DNA of 64,000 bases, taken from NCBI RefSeq assembly GCF_000773975.1, contig NZ_JRUQ01000027.1, positions 248,001-312,000 on the forward strand, read 5' to 3'. Positions 18,001-25,661 of the stretch are shown here, in pieces. The stretch is from Erwinia typographi (GTDB taxonomy: Bacteria; Pseudomonadota; Gammaproteobacteria; Enterobacterales; Enterobacteriaceae). A program made the position numbers and the translations under genes. Position 1 is the stretch's first letter, and every line of letters begins with the position of its first letter. Below the pieces are notes generated by a model that was not told the origin of the DNA, made no database searches, and saw only the letters and a program-made list of their open reading frames with translations.

Positions 18001-20731
18001 GGGTGCTGGTAAGGCTAACGGTAGCCAGTCCGCCGATGCCAGAAACGGCTGAACCCTGGCTCAGTCTGGCCTTACCGTTCACGCTGAACGTAACCAGCAC
18101 GCCGCTAACGGCGTTACCGTTAGCGTCCTTCACCCAGGCTTTAAGCTCCGAGGCGTCGTTGTCATTCGCAGCCATCCCTGATGAGGGTGAAGCGGTGAAG
18201 CTGTCTACCTGCCCGGTAGTGATATCGCCGATAAAGTGGATGGCGGTTTTTTTACCGATTTTATCTTCGGCAGTGACTGCGGTGACCGTGCTGCTACCTG
18301 CCACGGTGCTGGTGAGGTTCACTCTGGCTAAGCCGTCGCTGTCGGTGGTGACCGACTTCTGGCTCAGTTTGGCTCCGTCAGAGGCGCTGAAGATCACGTT
18401 CGCACCGCTGACGATGTTGCCGTTAGCATCCTTCACCACGGCGGTCAAAATAGTGGTGTCAGCGCCATCGGCTTTTAGCTCTGTCGCCGGGGTGGCATAA
18501 AGATCGTCAATTTTTGCCGTGCGGATATCGGCAATAAAGGTCAGCGCGGCGCTTTTGCTCATGCCGCTGGCTGAAGCCGTCAGCGTATTATTGCCGGCCA
18601 ATTTGCTGGAGATGTCAACGGTAGCTGAACCGTTGTCGTCAGTAACGACGGACTGACTGGAAAGGGTGGCGGCGCCATCAACCGAGAACGATACGACAGC
18701 ATTGCTGATTGGGTTACCGTAGTAGTCTGCGATAATAACTTTCGCTTTGTTAGCGGCCTTGCCATTGGCTACGGCGTTATTCACTACGACCGTCAGCTCA
18801 GCCAGCTCGGCGGTGCTGCCGTCGGCGATGAAGTTCAGCGTCTTGATGTCGCGGTTGCCATTATCCAGATGAGAGAAAATGGTGACTTTACCGGCTTTGG
18901 TGGAGGCCAGCGGTACGATAGCCATGCCTGAGGTGTCGGTAACATGCTGCGCTTCGCAGGCGTTATTGCCTTTCAGAATACAATTATCGTTGATGCCAGA
19001 CACCACAAAACGCACGTTGTGGTCACTCATGAATTCACCAGACTTGCCGGTGACTTTGGCGTGCAGATGCGCGAAGTCAACGCCGTTAGCCACAATGTTA
19101 TCCACAGGCTTGACGTCCAGCGTGATGATGGTGCTGTGAGGCACCAGGTTAATAATGACTGTACTTTCCGGTGACTCGTTGCCGTGATTATCGGTGGCGA
19201 TGGCCGAAACTTTGTAACTGTTAACCCCATCGTGGAGGTACTTAGGCAGCCTGACGGCTAAGGATGTTGCCGAGTTCTGCGTGAGGGTTCCTCCCGCGGC
19301 AAGCAGCTCTGGCGCACGCCAGTCAATTTTCTTTAACCCATATTTTGCTCGTACGCTGGCCTCAATCACCGTAGTTGCAGCGGCTTCGGCCGTCACCGAG
19401 GAGGGCAGCGACAGCGAAATCAGGTTTTGCTTACGGTACTGCATAACGATGTTGTAATTGCGATCGACAAAATCGTAGCGTGCGCCGGGCAGGCTGCGCA
19501 TGACCCGGATGGTCTCTTTATCCGTCTGCTCGTTCCACGACACGCCTAATCGATAATTAATATCCAGACCAACGAAGCTATCGGAGCTGCTGCCTGACTT
19601 ACGGCCCGCTTTAAACGTCAGCAGGGGAATGGGGGTATAATTCAGCGTGGTGGTTACTGCGGATGGGGAGTCTTGCAAACTGCCGGGGCTGGATGAATTA
19701 TCCAGGATAATCCCTTTGCCAAAGTATTTTTCATATTTTACCGAGGCGCCAAACTGGGGATAGAAGGGCAGCCAGGCGTCCGCGGCCACATCAAACCCAT
19801 TGGCCGGGCGTTCGTCGTAATCTTCCATCTCCTGAAGCGGTGACTGATGCCAGTCAGTGAGACGCTGGTATTTATTCGCGCTCAGCTTTAAGAAGTGAGT
19901 CCAGGCTTCGGCGCCTACGCTAAATCGCGCATTATTGCCCGTGACATCACGGTCATAAAAGCTGTTAAGGCCGAGCATAAAGTCATCAGAGACATAGTGA
20001 CGAACGCCTAATCCGAGATTCCAGGTGGTTCTTTCTTTATTGACGCGAATGCCCTGCTGGCTGAACAGCAGCGTGTCTGGCGCATCCCAGAAAGGGACCA
20101 GTAAATCCGCGCTGGCCTCACCCTGTGAGTTGAACTGGAGCCGCGTGTTGCCGCTCTGCCCCATCCAGTCCCGCAGGGCATTGCTGGCCATATCGTTGGC
20201 TATGCCGGTAATAACGCCTAACCCTGCCTGGGTCCGGTTATCCGTTCCCATGACTTGCCAAAATTGTTTTACCCCTTCCAGCGGGCGCAGAGAGCTGTCC
20301 GCTTCGCGTGACCGGTTGATATCATCGTCTAAAAACAGGGATTTTTGTTCTGATAAGCTGTTTTTACTGCCTTCCAGAGAAGGGAGTTGAGCGATAATGT
20401 CGCTGCTGCTTGCCGTTTTGTCACCTTCATGGGTTCCGAATGGTCCGATATCAGCAGAGGTCTTGAACTGGGAGGAAGGTGTGGACAGGAAAGGGGACGA
20501 AGCAAAAGTGGGCGGCGCGTTATCTTGCTGAAAGGTTGGGGGGGGAATATCCGTCGGTTTTCGATCGGCGAGATCGTTAACGCTGCCCTTAAGTTCTTCC
20601 ATAGTGGTGCTCAGGGCAGAGATGCCTGAGTTTGCCTGGACAATGGGAGAAAAAAGAGGGAGAGCGGTTGAAACAAATAAATGGTTTAAAATAATAAATA
20701 GGGCGGCGGCTTTTTTAGATTTGAATTCCAT
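12062..20731 (-). CDS. Giant inverse autotransporter (intimin/invasin family) with 23 Ig-like repeats
   Basis: Predicted surface adhesin of type Ve secretion, 2889 residues. An extended signal region (MEFKSKKAAALF... to about 34) is followed by a Pro/Ser-rich periplasmic linker (35-150), with no LysM domain that I can see. The intimin-type beta-barrel spans about 155-430 (QVMGTDNRTQAGLGVI, SFYDRDVTGNNARFSVG, GLDINYRLGVSW). A D00-like Ig domain at about 436-530 comes next. From about 534 to the end there are roughly 23 Big_1-type domains of about 100 residues, each with words like ANGxAxSxLTAxVKDANGN, VSGAxVTFSV, TDxxGxATV and STVTAxT, ending VSFIADxST. The first repeat has a Cys pair. There is no C-terminal lectin domain; the last unit is divergent. 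I chose the ATG at 20731 because AAGGAAGG precedes it. It is not eaeH or yeeJ by any mark I can confirm. Confidence 0.95.
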   Translation of the reverse strand: MEFKSKKAAALFIILNHLFVSTALPLFSPIVQANSGISALSTTMEELKGSVNDLADRKPTDIPPPTFQQDNAPPTFASSPFLSTPSSQFKTSADIGPFGTHEGDKTASSSDIIAQLPSLEGSKNSLSEQKSLFLDDDINRSREADSSLRPLEGVKQFWQVMGTDNRTQAGLGVITGIANDMASNALRDWMGQSGNTRLQFNSQGEASADLLVPFWDAPDTLLFSQQGIRVNKERTTWNLGLGVRHYVSDDFMLGLNSFYDRDVTGNNARFSVGAEAWTHFLKLSANKYQRLTDWHQSPLQEMEDYDERPANGFDVAADAWLPFYPQFGASVKYEKYFGKGIILDNSSSPGSLQDSPSAVTTTLNYTPIPLLTFKAGRKSGSSSDSFVGLDINYRLGVSWNEQTDKETIRVMRSLPGARYDFVDRNYNIVMQYRKQNLISLSLPSSVTAEAAATTVIEASVRAKYGLKKIDWRAPELLAAGGTLTQNSATSLAVRLPKYLHDGVNSYKVSAIATDNHGNESPESTVIINLVPHSTIITLDVKPVDNIVANGVDFAHLHAKVTGKSGEFMSDHNVRFVVSGINDNCILKGNNACEAQHVTDTSGMAIVPLASTKAGKVTIFSHLDNGNRDIKTLNFIADGSTAELAELTVVVNNAVANGKAANKAKVIIADYYGNPISNAVVSFSVDGAATLSSQSVVTDDNGSATVDISSKLAGNNTLTASASGMSKSAALTFIADIRTAKIDDLYATPATELKADGADTTILTAVVKDANGNIVSGANVIFSASDGAKLSQKSVTTDSDGLARVNLTSTVAGSSTVTAVTAEDKIGKKTAIHFIGDITTGQVDSFTASPSSGMAANDNDASELKAWVKDANGNAVSGVLVTFSVNGKARLSQGSAVSGIGGLATVSLTSTRASSSTVTASTSFDPVGKQVSVSFAADQATARVVSFEASPVDNIKANGIATSTLTAVVKDANDNLVSGATVKFEIYSVYNKGKLSHSSAITDSKGVVTIQTSSTVADFNIIRAYTDFEPNNYTKEVLVDFIADSDTAQIHSLTAVENSNVKANGTEYSVLTAIVKDNYGNILNGATVTFRVNGSAQLSDTSVVSGVSSGGGKATVRLTSKLAGSSTVTAVTSFDKVGKQTAVSFVADASTASIVSLSASPAAGVTADGTSASLLKALVKDVNGNTVSGATVTFSVSGKASLKQTSVITASDGYAAVQLVSTSASSSTVTAVTAHDKTGKQATVGFVADISTAKVFSLSASPESGIAASGNPASTLTTVVKDTGGNLVSGVKVTFKVTGMATLSQASAVTDDKGQATVTISSTAPGRNTVTASTDNDSVGKQISVSFVPDISSAKIDSFTASPEKDVLANGLFDSRLTAKVKDANGNSVGGVEVTFSVSGKASLNKPSAITDFSGTATVRLTSTSASSSTVTAVTDFDKTGKKVSVSYIADYYSARIDSITATPASNITADGSAISLIKVQVKDPHGNIVSGENVTFRVEGQAKLLKSSAITDKDGFATVQLISTTVGNSAVSALISGKDESRRKKVTVTFVADLATAKIDSLYASPTSGVTANGVASSTLTAQVKDANGNLVSGATVTFSVDGNARLDQPSAKTGSNGVATVRLSSSSASSYTVTATTSFDKTGKQAAVAFVADASTAKVDSFSAFPSTAQANGRSQARLQAVIKDTNGNLVRGVSVSFTASGGAKLSSQSAVTNGNGVASVDLTNTTAGNSTVTATTPSDRMGKSTVVTFVADAETASIDSLTASPATGVKANGLASSTLTARVKDAHGNIVSNATVVFNAGEKARLSQPSAKTDSSGLATVQVTNTTAESSLITAVTAYDTNGKRASVGFIADISTAGVDSINAVPAADVTANGTATSLITALVKDTNGNLVSGAKVMFSVEGKAALKSVSAISNSEGKATVSLSSTSATSSTVTALTDFNKTGKKVSVSFKADIATATVDSLKVSKASGIIANGKDASLLTAVVKDTHGNTVSGAKVTFSVNGKAALSQQSAITNGEGIATVSLTSLSASLSTVTAKAAEDVTGKQASVAFIADLSTAKVDSLAASPSAGLKADGTTSSALTALVKDANGNLVSNATVNFSVNGSGKLDHASATTGSNGNATVNLTSKFAGNSTVIATITGDDTTKQATVTFIADITTAKIDRLIASPDADVTANDKATSALTALVTDANGNLVSNAKVTFSVNGLATLKESSAVTGSDGSVTVNLSSKFAGVNTVTAVTESDKIGKKASVTFVADLSTSKIDSLTASPATGIAANGKAFSVLTAVVKDANGNLVSNANVLFNLGGNGNLSAVQKAMPVTKENSVNTMQAITGSDGTVKVFLTSPAASVSTVTATTVYDKTGKQVSVTFIADISTATIDSLTATPVTDVLTDGKATSILTARVKDANGNILSGAKINFSLTGNAELSQLSAVSNGEGTVEISLSSKFAGNVVVSAVTDYDKVGKKAFVSFIANKNTAAVIGLTATPATNIPANGVALSTITALVQDANANPVSGVKVTFSINGKATLNQLSAITDSNGFAKVNLTSTVAGSSTVSAVTDYDKTVQTVSVIFIADLNSARVDNLTATPAQGIAANGIASSTLTALVKDADDNPVSGATVNFTITDSAKNQSQSTAITGYNGIATTLVNSTVSGNSTVRATIEKSDDVGKTVSVGFIGDSQTASVESLTASPTEGITADGKSSSTLSAVVKDAKGNLVNGAVVLFKVSGQASLSQPSAKTGPDGIATVNLTSTLEGSSTVTATTGYDKTGKPVTVSFVAGDVSGSTSTLQLSKTILPADAKSSLVLTLTAKDQFGNKTQGANITFSVTNAEGVKISAVTEKEGVYTATLTSGDKAAIGKISVQQNKAEVKDLAAEVGIYSTTLKLVVN
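12065..19132 (-). repeat. Tandem array of about 23 Ig-like (Big_1) coding repeats
   Basis: Roughly 300-base units in head-to-tail array encoding the Ig-like domains. I counted units by the recurring start (A-K/S/T-I/V-D-S-L-x-A-x-P) and end (FIADxST). Most are 99-102 residues. Exceptions are one unit with a roughly 17-residue insertion encoded at about 13737-13793 and one with an insertion in the middle strand near 17650-17790. Units are related but not identical, so the array is readable but prone to recombination and assembly collapse. Confidence 0.9.
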
Positions 20732-20862
20732 GTCTTTCCTTCCTTGAAAAGAAGGCTCCATACCCCGGAGAGGAGGTTATGGAACCTGCGGCAAGAATTT
20801 TAAAGCGGACTTCTGTTTTTTCTAATTCGGGATGTTATTTGCTGTTGAAAAAAGAGGTTTTA

Positions 20863-21243
20863 CTAAATCTGACTGATCACTTTCATTTTTTTTTGTATTT
20901 CAAGGAATGCCTGGCTTTTTACTTGCTCACAGACCATGTTGAGTTTGTCATTCAGCGTAAGCGTCATCAGCTCTTTAGGGTCCTGTTCCATCAGTCCCTC
21001 ATGACTTTTAAAATAAGCATGGGAGTTGTTGATTTTATCGAACTGCGCCCGGTACTGATTAAATGCGTCATAATTTAGCCCCTTCAGCATGTCGAAGTTG
21101 TCTACGCACCTCTTACCTTCCGTCTTTTGCTCAACCAGACTATCACCGGTTTTTTTGGGCACGCTCTTTTGTCCGGGGGAGGAGCTACAGGCGCACAGAG
21201 TGAATGAGATCAGAACCAGAGAAAGTAGCTGAGAAGACTTCAT
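20863..21243 (-). CDS. Small lipoprotein of the adhesin island
   Basis: I do not recognise a named family. The 126 residues begin MKSSQLLSLVLISFTLCACS, a signal peptide with a lipobox-like LCAC, so the mature protein should be lipidated on that Cys and probably lie in the outer membrane. The mature part is short, basic near the start, and carries two further Cys (KRCVDNF, NMVCEQV) that could form a disulfide, with a predicted helical middle (LNYDAFNQYRAQFDKIN). The open frame extends 51 codons upstream but the lipoprotein start has AAGGAT before it. It lies 131 bases upstream of the inverse autotransporter on the same strand, so an operon and an assembly or accessory role are plausible but unproven. 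Confidence 0.75.
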   Translation of the reverse strand: MKSSQLLSLVLISFTLCACSSSPGQKSVPKKTGDSLVEQKTEGKRCVDNFDMLKGLNYDAFNQYRAQFDKINNSHAYFKSHEGLMEQDPKELMTLTLNDKLNMVCEQVKSQAFLEIQKKMKVISQI

Positions 21244-21396
21244 TTTGCATATCCTTATGGCTATCAAAGCCGACGGTGTAATGGGACAAGTGACCCTACT
21301 CTTCATGAGTTTTGTGGAAGCTGAAGCAGCCCTGGCGACAGGGTTAAAACAAAATAAAGAGCAGTAATGTTTTTTTAAAGGTGAATAAAAACACAT

Positions 21397-21439
21397 TACT
21401 TTACTAAGTAAAGTATGAAGCTACTAAGTAAAGTATGAA
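21397..21439. repeat. Tandem 20-base repeat with 19-base palindrome, likely operator
   Basis: TACTAAGTAAAGTATGAA occurs twice with a 20-base period (21402-21419, 21422-21439). The first copy overlaps a perfect palindrome, TACTTTACT-A-AGTAAAGTA (21397-21415). It lies about 155-195 bases upstream of the lipoprotein start. Two-turn spacing and dyad symmetry are what a dimeric regulator site would show. Confidence 0.55.
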
Positions 21440-21942
21440 TCAAAGGTTTTTTCAAACGAACCTTTACAATTTTTCATGATTCTAGAGGTCGGGGGTGGCG
21501 CATGGAAATCGTTTGTACCAATTGATTTATGACGTATCGATCTGTAATAACGATCAATTTCTTAGTCTAATTCTGTAATGTTGGCTTTTCTTGTTACTTA
21601 ATAATGTTATGCCTGTAGGTATAATTTATCGGGTTTTTATTTTTATGGTGATGATGCTTTTCAATAGGTTATTTCTTCTTTATTTTTTTTGTTCGCCTGA
21701 GGTCTTTGCGTAATTAAGCGAATTTTTATTAAGAGAACAGCTTAATACACTAAGAGTGACCGGGAGCGCTATCCGGCCCGGTTTAGATTAAAAATAGTTA
21801 ACTGAGTAAGAGGATTTGAGCGGGTAATTGATTTATGGATGGCCGCTATTGTAAAAGGTGGTGCTGACAGATGTCTGTTCAGACCGGAGCAGTGAGATCG
21901 AAGGTCAGAGGCAGTTCGGGCACGAGTGAGTCGCAGATTTAT

Positions 21943-21978
21943 CAGTCAGGCACTCTGCCTGCGCAGAGTGCCTGACTG
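21943..21978. terminator. Perfect 16-base-pair hairpin downstream of ygiC
   Basis: CAGTCAGGCACTCTGC and its exact complement flank a CTGC loop, 13 bases past the ygiC stop. There is no T run on either side, so it is more likely a 3'-end stabiliser or a factor-assisted terminator than a classic intrinsic one. Confidence 0.6.
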
Positions 21979-21991
21979 AGCGGTAGACAAT

Positions 21992-23152
21992 TTATTCAAT
22001 AAATGTGTGCGGATAGAAGCGCGACAGATCCTGAGTAATCAGCGCGCGATCTTCCCGCAGGCCAATGCCCGCAGGCCGATCGTCAATCAACCAGCTGCCG
22101 ATCAGCGTATAGCTGTCGCCAAATTTTGGCAGCGGGTGGAACTGCTGAACAATCATCCCTTCTTCACCGTAAGGGCCATCTGCGCTGGCGATTTCCCGGC
22201 CGTTTTCGACGATACGAATGTTAGCGCCTTCGCGGGAAAACAGCGGTTTAACCACGTATTTATCCATCTGCGGCACGTCATCTTCTGCAAAATACGCGGG
22301 CAGCAGGTTAGGGTGGTTAGGGAACATTTTCCACAGCATCGGCAGCAGCGCTTTATTAGAAATGATGCTTTTCCATCCCGGCTCCAGCCAGCGGACGCCA
22401 GCGTCTTCCAGCTTGGTCGAGAACACCTCTCGCAGCATAAATTCCCACGGATAGAGCTTGAACAGATTGCTAATCACCTGGTCATGCACATCGGTGAACT
22501 GTCCCTTTTCGCCAAGGCCGATTTCATCAATAAACAGGAATTCGCTGGGTAACCCGGCCTCCGTGGCGCAGTCCTGTAGATACTGTACCGTCCCGCGATC
22601 TTCATCCGTATCGCGGCAGCAGGCAAAATGCAGCCAGCTAAAGCCATGCTGCTGATGCAGCGCCGCAAAGCGCTCAATCAGCTTCTCCTGCAGGCTGTTG
22701 AACTGATCGCTGCCCGCCGGCAGATTACCCGCCGCGAGCTGATCTTCCAGCCAGATCCACTGGAAGAACGCGGCTTCGTACAGCGACGTTGGCGTGTCCG
22801 CATTGTTTTCAAGCAGTTTGGCGTCGGTCTGGCCATCCCAGGCCAGATCCAAACGTGAATAGAGCGAAGGCTGGCTGGTTTTCCACGAGGCGCGGACAAA
22901 ATCCCAGGTGTGTTTGGGAATACGAAATTTGCTGAGCAGCTCTTCGCTGTTCACCACTTTTTCCACCACCTGTAAACACATCTGGTGCAGCTCGCTGGTG
23001 ACATCTTCCAGCGTTTCCACCTGCTGGAGCGTGAACTGGTAGTAAGCTTCCTCGCACCAGTAAGGCTCACCGTGCATGGTATGAAAGCGAAAACCGTATT
23101 CGGTAGCCTTTTCACGCCAGTGCGGGCGTTCAGCGATAGCAAGACGCTTCAT
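21992..23152 (-). CDS. ygiC: YgiC, glutathionylspermidine synthase-like ATP-grasp protein
   Basis: ATP-grasp peptide-bond-forming family related to the synthetase half of glutathionylspermidine synthase; the true substrate of YgiC is not known. The 386 residues match the E. coli length. Recognisable stretches include [32 protein letters not shown] near the N-terminus, and the C-terminal nucleotide and metal region with [16 protein letters not shown] and [16 protein letters not shown]. It starts five bases after ygiB stops, so the two are translationally linked. Together they form the tail of the tolC-ygiB-ygiC unit, as in E. coli. Confidence 0.94.
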   Translation of the reverse strand: MKRLAIAERPHWREKATEYGFRFHTMHGEPYWCEEAYYQFTLQQVETLEDVTSELHQMCLQVVEKVVNSEELLSKFRIPKHTWDFVRASWKTSQPSLYSRLDLAWDGQTDAKLLENNADTPTSLYEAAFFQWIWLEDQLAAGNLPAGSDQFNSLQEKLIERFAALHQQHGFSWLHFACCRDTDEDRGTVQYLQDCATEAGLPSEFLFIDEIGLGEKGQFTDVHDQVISNLFKLYPWEFMLREVFSTKLEDAGVRWLEPGWKSIISNKALLPMLWKMFPNHPNLLPAYFAEDDVPQMDKYVVKPLFSREGANIRIVENGREIASADGPYGEEGMIVQQFHPLPKFGDSYTLIGSWLIDDRPAGIGLREDRALITQDLSRFYPHTFIE

Positions 23153-23157
23153 GGCGA

Positions 23158-23826
23158 TTAGCCCCCTGAAGCGCGGCGGGTACCGGAAGTTGCGCTACTA
23201 CGCTGCGCTGTGGCCTGTTTCGCTACGCTATCGCCAAAGCCGCCACGGGTTACCGTGCTGGTAGTGGCTGGCTTTGGCGCCATTGCGGTTTTTGGCACGT
23301 TCATGGTGCGACCCGGGGTCGCGCTGCCAAAACTTTTGCCGCTGGCATCAACAAACTTGCCGTTTGCCGGGCTGTTTGGCGCACGAGAGGTAAACAGCGG
23401 CTGCTGCTGACCGCCAAAACCGCCGCCCATCATCCGGCCCATCATGTAGCCCGCCATCAGCGGCATCCAGAAGCTGCCGCTTTGCTGCGATTCTGCGTTA
23501 GATGTGCCCACGCCTGCCTGAGCTGGCGCCTGCTGGCACTGACCTTCGCCAAACTCCGCCACGCAGTCTTCGCGAGTGGCGTATTTCGGCGCGGTTTTCT
23601 CCGCTTCTTTTTTGGCGTTGTTAAACGCCGTCGTACACTGCTCGCTTTTGCCAGGGTTGGCGCTGGAGCAGTCATCGGCATTTTGATACAGAGAAACCGT
23701 TTCATCCGATTGTTCACAACCGGCAAGCATAAATACCGCGGTGACCGCTAAGGCTACCGGGGTTAAATGTCGTGCGCTCCAGCTTTTGCGAAAGGAGGCA
23801 TGATTGATCTGTTTAGTCCGTTTCAT
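23158..23826 (-). CDS. ygiB: YgiB, DUF1190 lipoprotein-like protein
   Basis: DUF1190/UPF0441 family, function unknown; 222 residues against 223 in E. coli. A basic N-terminus is followed by a hydrophobic stretch ending FMLAGCEQ, a good lipobox. The next part holds conserved paired Cys ([34 protein letters not shown]). The middle has a Gly/Met-rich segment ([17 protein letters not shown]) and the C-terminal third is low-complexity Ser/Thr/Ala. I chose the ATG at 23826, which matches the E. coli start, over an in-frame start seven codons upstream. It is cotranscribed with ygiC and probably with tolC; a hairpin separates it from tolC. Confidence 0.92.
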   Translation of the reverse strand: MKRTKQINHASFRKSWSARHLTPVALAVTAVFMLAGCEQSDETVSLYQNADDCSSANPGKSEQCTTAFNNAKKEAEKTAPKYATREDCVAEFGEGQCQQAPAQAGVGTSNAESQQSGSFWMPLMAGYMMGRMMGGGFGGQQQPLFTSRAPNSPANGKFVDASGKSFGSATPGRTMNVPKTAMAPKPATTSTVTRGGFGDSVAKQATAQRSSATSGTRRASGG

Positions 23827-23942
23827 CACGTTCTGTCCTGTGCCCAAAGGTAGGGCATAGAATAGGGTAATAGCGGTGAAAAATGAAGCGAAGGGGGGCG
23901 CTGGAACGGGGATCTTTACTTAGCTATACGTTTGATTGTGAA

Positions 23943-23962
23943 GGGGCAGAAGGTTCTGCCCC
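23943..23962 (-). terminator. Hairpin between tolC and ygiB
   Basis: GGGGCAGAA and TTCTGCCCC form a nine-base stem with a two-base loop, eight bases after the tolC stop. The T run after it is short and broken (TTCACAATC), so partial termination is more likely than complete. Confidence 0.5.
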
Positions 23963-23969
23963 GAGTTAA

Positions 23970-25448
23970 TCACTTCGCGAAAGGATTACGGCTGGTACTG
24001 ACGGGCGCCGAGCTTTGTGCGGCGCGGGTAGCGCGCACTTGGGATGGCGCCGGCTGACCGCTATCAGCCGAGGCATTTTGCGCCGGAGTTTCAGGTGCCA
24101 CCGCTTCCGGGGAAGTGGAGACATCTTTACCCAACCGGGCGTTTAGCGCCTGCAAATCCTGCTCGTTCAGCGTACCCAGCGCCGATTTGATGTTCAGCTC
24201 ATTGATCATGTAGCTGTAACGCGCGTCGGAGAGCTGCTGCTTAGCGCTGTACAGGGTTGAGGTCGCATCCAGTACATCGACGATAGTACGGGTACCCACC
24301 TGATAACCGGCTTCCATTGCGTCAAGGGAGCTTTGCGCAGAAACCACGGCCTGGCGATAAGCTTCGATGCTGCTGATGGAAGCGTTCACGTTGTTAAACG
24401 AAGAGCGAACGGTCTGAATAGCGGAGCGATGCGCGCTTTCCAGCTGCTCGCTTGCCGCAACGTAAGAGTACTGCGCCTGCTTAACCTGCGAGGTAACCGA
24501 GCCGCCGCTGTACAGCGGCAGAGAGAAGCTCAGCCCAACCTGGTTAGTCCCGCTGATGCTGTCGGCGGTTGAGGCGCTTTGGTTCGCACGACGACCGCCG
24601 TACTTGCTGTTAGACAGACCGGTTGATGCGGTCAGGTCCAGCGTCGGCATATGGCCCGTTTCGGCAGAGCGAATGGTTTCGCGCGCCAAATCCTGCGATA
24701 AGCGGGCGGACAACAGGCTCAGGTTACGACTTTCCGCTTCTTTCAGCAGGGCGTTAACCGGCTGAGGTTTTTCCGTCTGGAAACGGTCAACGTTCAGCGA
24801 AGCCAGGCTCGGGTAATAGTTACCGGTCACCTGACGCAGGATCTCAACGTTATTATCCAGCGCGTTGCGGGCCGTCACTTCGTTGGCCAGCACGCTGTCA
24901 TACTGCGCGCGGGCGTTCTGAACGTCGGTGATGGCGACCAGGCCGACGTTAAAGCGCTGGGTGGTCTGATCCAACTGACGATAAATCGACTGCTTCTGCG
25001 CTTCGATGTAGGAGAGCGTATCAATGGCATTCAGCACGTTAAAATAAGCGGTAGCGGTGTTCAGGATCAGCGTTTGCTGCGCGGTCTGATAGGTGACATC
25101 CTGGATACCGGCCGTTTTTTCCTGCAGCGTTAGCGCGCGCCATTTTGACATGTCAAAAATGGTCTGGGTTAACTGCAACGAACCGCTGGTGGTATTGGAA
25201 TGCAGACCACTGCTGTCGCGATAGCCGTTGTTATAGGTATAATCAGCACCCAGACCCAGCTGCGGCAGTAACGGGCTGCGGGCTTCGTTAATTTTCTCAA
25301 ATGCTGCATCACGATCGGCTGCAGAACTGCGAAGATCTGGGTTAGATAAACGAGCCTGCTGATAAATCTGCAGCAGGTTTTCAGCCTGACTGGCGACGCT
25401 GAAGCCGCCCAGGCTCAGGCCGATAAGTAAGGGGAGCAGTTTCTTCAT
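23970..25448 (-). CDS. tolC: Outer membrane efflux channel TolC
   Basis: Trimeric outer-membrane exit duct for AcrAB-type drug pumps and type I secretion. The 492 residues have a signal peptide ending ASQA before ENLLQIYQQARLSNPDLR, and the two outer membrane efflux protein repeats with the alpha-barrel hairpins (LTQTIFDMSKWRALTLQEK, QRFNVGLVAITDVQNARAQY, GYQVGTRTIVDVLDAT). The C-terminal tail is Ala/Ser/Pro-rich and variable, as usual. I chose the second in-frame ATG (MKKLL), six bases after AAGGA; the first ATG touches that site. It is divergent from nudF. I could not convincingly place a Mar/Sox/Rob box in the gap. Confidence 0.97.
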   Translation of the reverse strand: MKKLLPLLIGLSLGGFSVASQAENLLQIYQQARLSNPDLRSSAADRDAAFEKINEARSPLLPQLGLGADYTYNNGYRDSSGLHSNTTSGSLQLTQTIFDMSKWRALTLQEKTAGIQDVTYQTAQQTLILNTATAYFNVLNAIDTLSYIEAQKQSIYRQLDQTTQRFNVGLVAITDVQNARAQYDSVLANEVTARNALDNNVEILRQVTGNYYPSLASLNVDRFQTEKPQPVNALLKEAESRNLSLLSARLSQDLARETIRSAETGHMPTLDLTASTGLSNSKYGGRRANQSASTADSISGTNQVGLSFSLPLYSGGSVTSQVKQAQYSYVAASEQLESAHRSAIQTVRSSFNNVNASISSIEAYRQAVVSAQSSLDAMEAGYQVGTRTIVDVLDATSTLYSAKQQLSDARYSYMINELNIKSALGTLNEQDLQALNARLGKDVSTSPEAVAPETPAQNASADSGQPAPSQVRATRAAQSSAPVSTSRNPFAK

Positions 25449-25661
25449 TTGCATTCCTTGTAGTGCAGCAAAATTGCTATGGTAGCGCTGACGTAAGCCA
25501 AAAAATTATCGCCGATTCTAGCAGAATCGACGGAAGAGATAAGTTGGCCGAACGTGCCATATTGCTTTAATTTACTCAAATAACTCACTAAGAACCACAC
25601 TCTCAGCGGATTCGGGATTGCTTTTCTCGTATTTGCACCTGTTAAGCAAGGAGCGGTCTCA
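25449..25661. promoter_or_regulatory. Divergent promoter region tolC/nudF
   Basis: Two operons diverge from these 213 bases. A dyad CGATTCT-AGC-AGAATCG (25513-25529) lies near the tolC side and could be an operator or RNA hairpin. The identity of any regulator is not shown by the sequence. Confidence 0.4.

Larger units (their letters stand above)
21244..21991. other. A+T-rich intergenic region upstream of the adhesin island
   Basis: About 750 bases with no supported gene. The right part (21500-21750) is markedly A+T-rich compared with the flanking backbone, typical of H-NS-silenced accessory DNA. It contains a tandem 20-base repeat with an embedded palindrome near 21397-21439 and a perfect hairpin at 21943-21978 beside ygiC. 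The promoter of the lipoprotein-adhesin operon must lie here. Confidence 0.6.

Noticed and set aside
13353..18500. Several long open frames on the plus strand (up to about 346 codons) across the repeat array
   Set aside because: They are antisense to the Ig-like repeats, share their 300-base periodicity and start and stop at repeat boundaries. They are a by-product of repeat codon composition, with no ribosome sites or recognisable domains.
12062..20731. Possible reading of the large repeat gene as an RTX or type I-secreted adhesin
   Set aside because: There is a clear N-terminal intimin-type barrel and no RTX nonapeptide or C-terminal secretion region, so type Ve secretion fits better despite tolC being nearby.
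21397..21439. CRISPR-like array
   Set aside because: Only two adjacent copies with a two-base gap and no spacers; no cas genes in the window.
25640..25661. Mar/Sox/Rob box in the tolC-nudF gap
   Set aside because: The GCAC-containing word near 25635 departs from the consensus at several fixed positions; I cannot support the call by eye.
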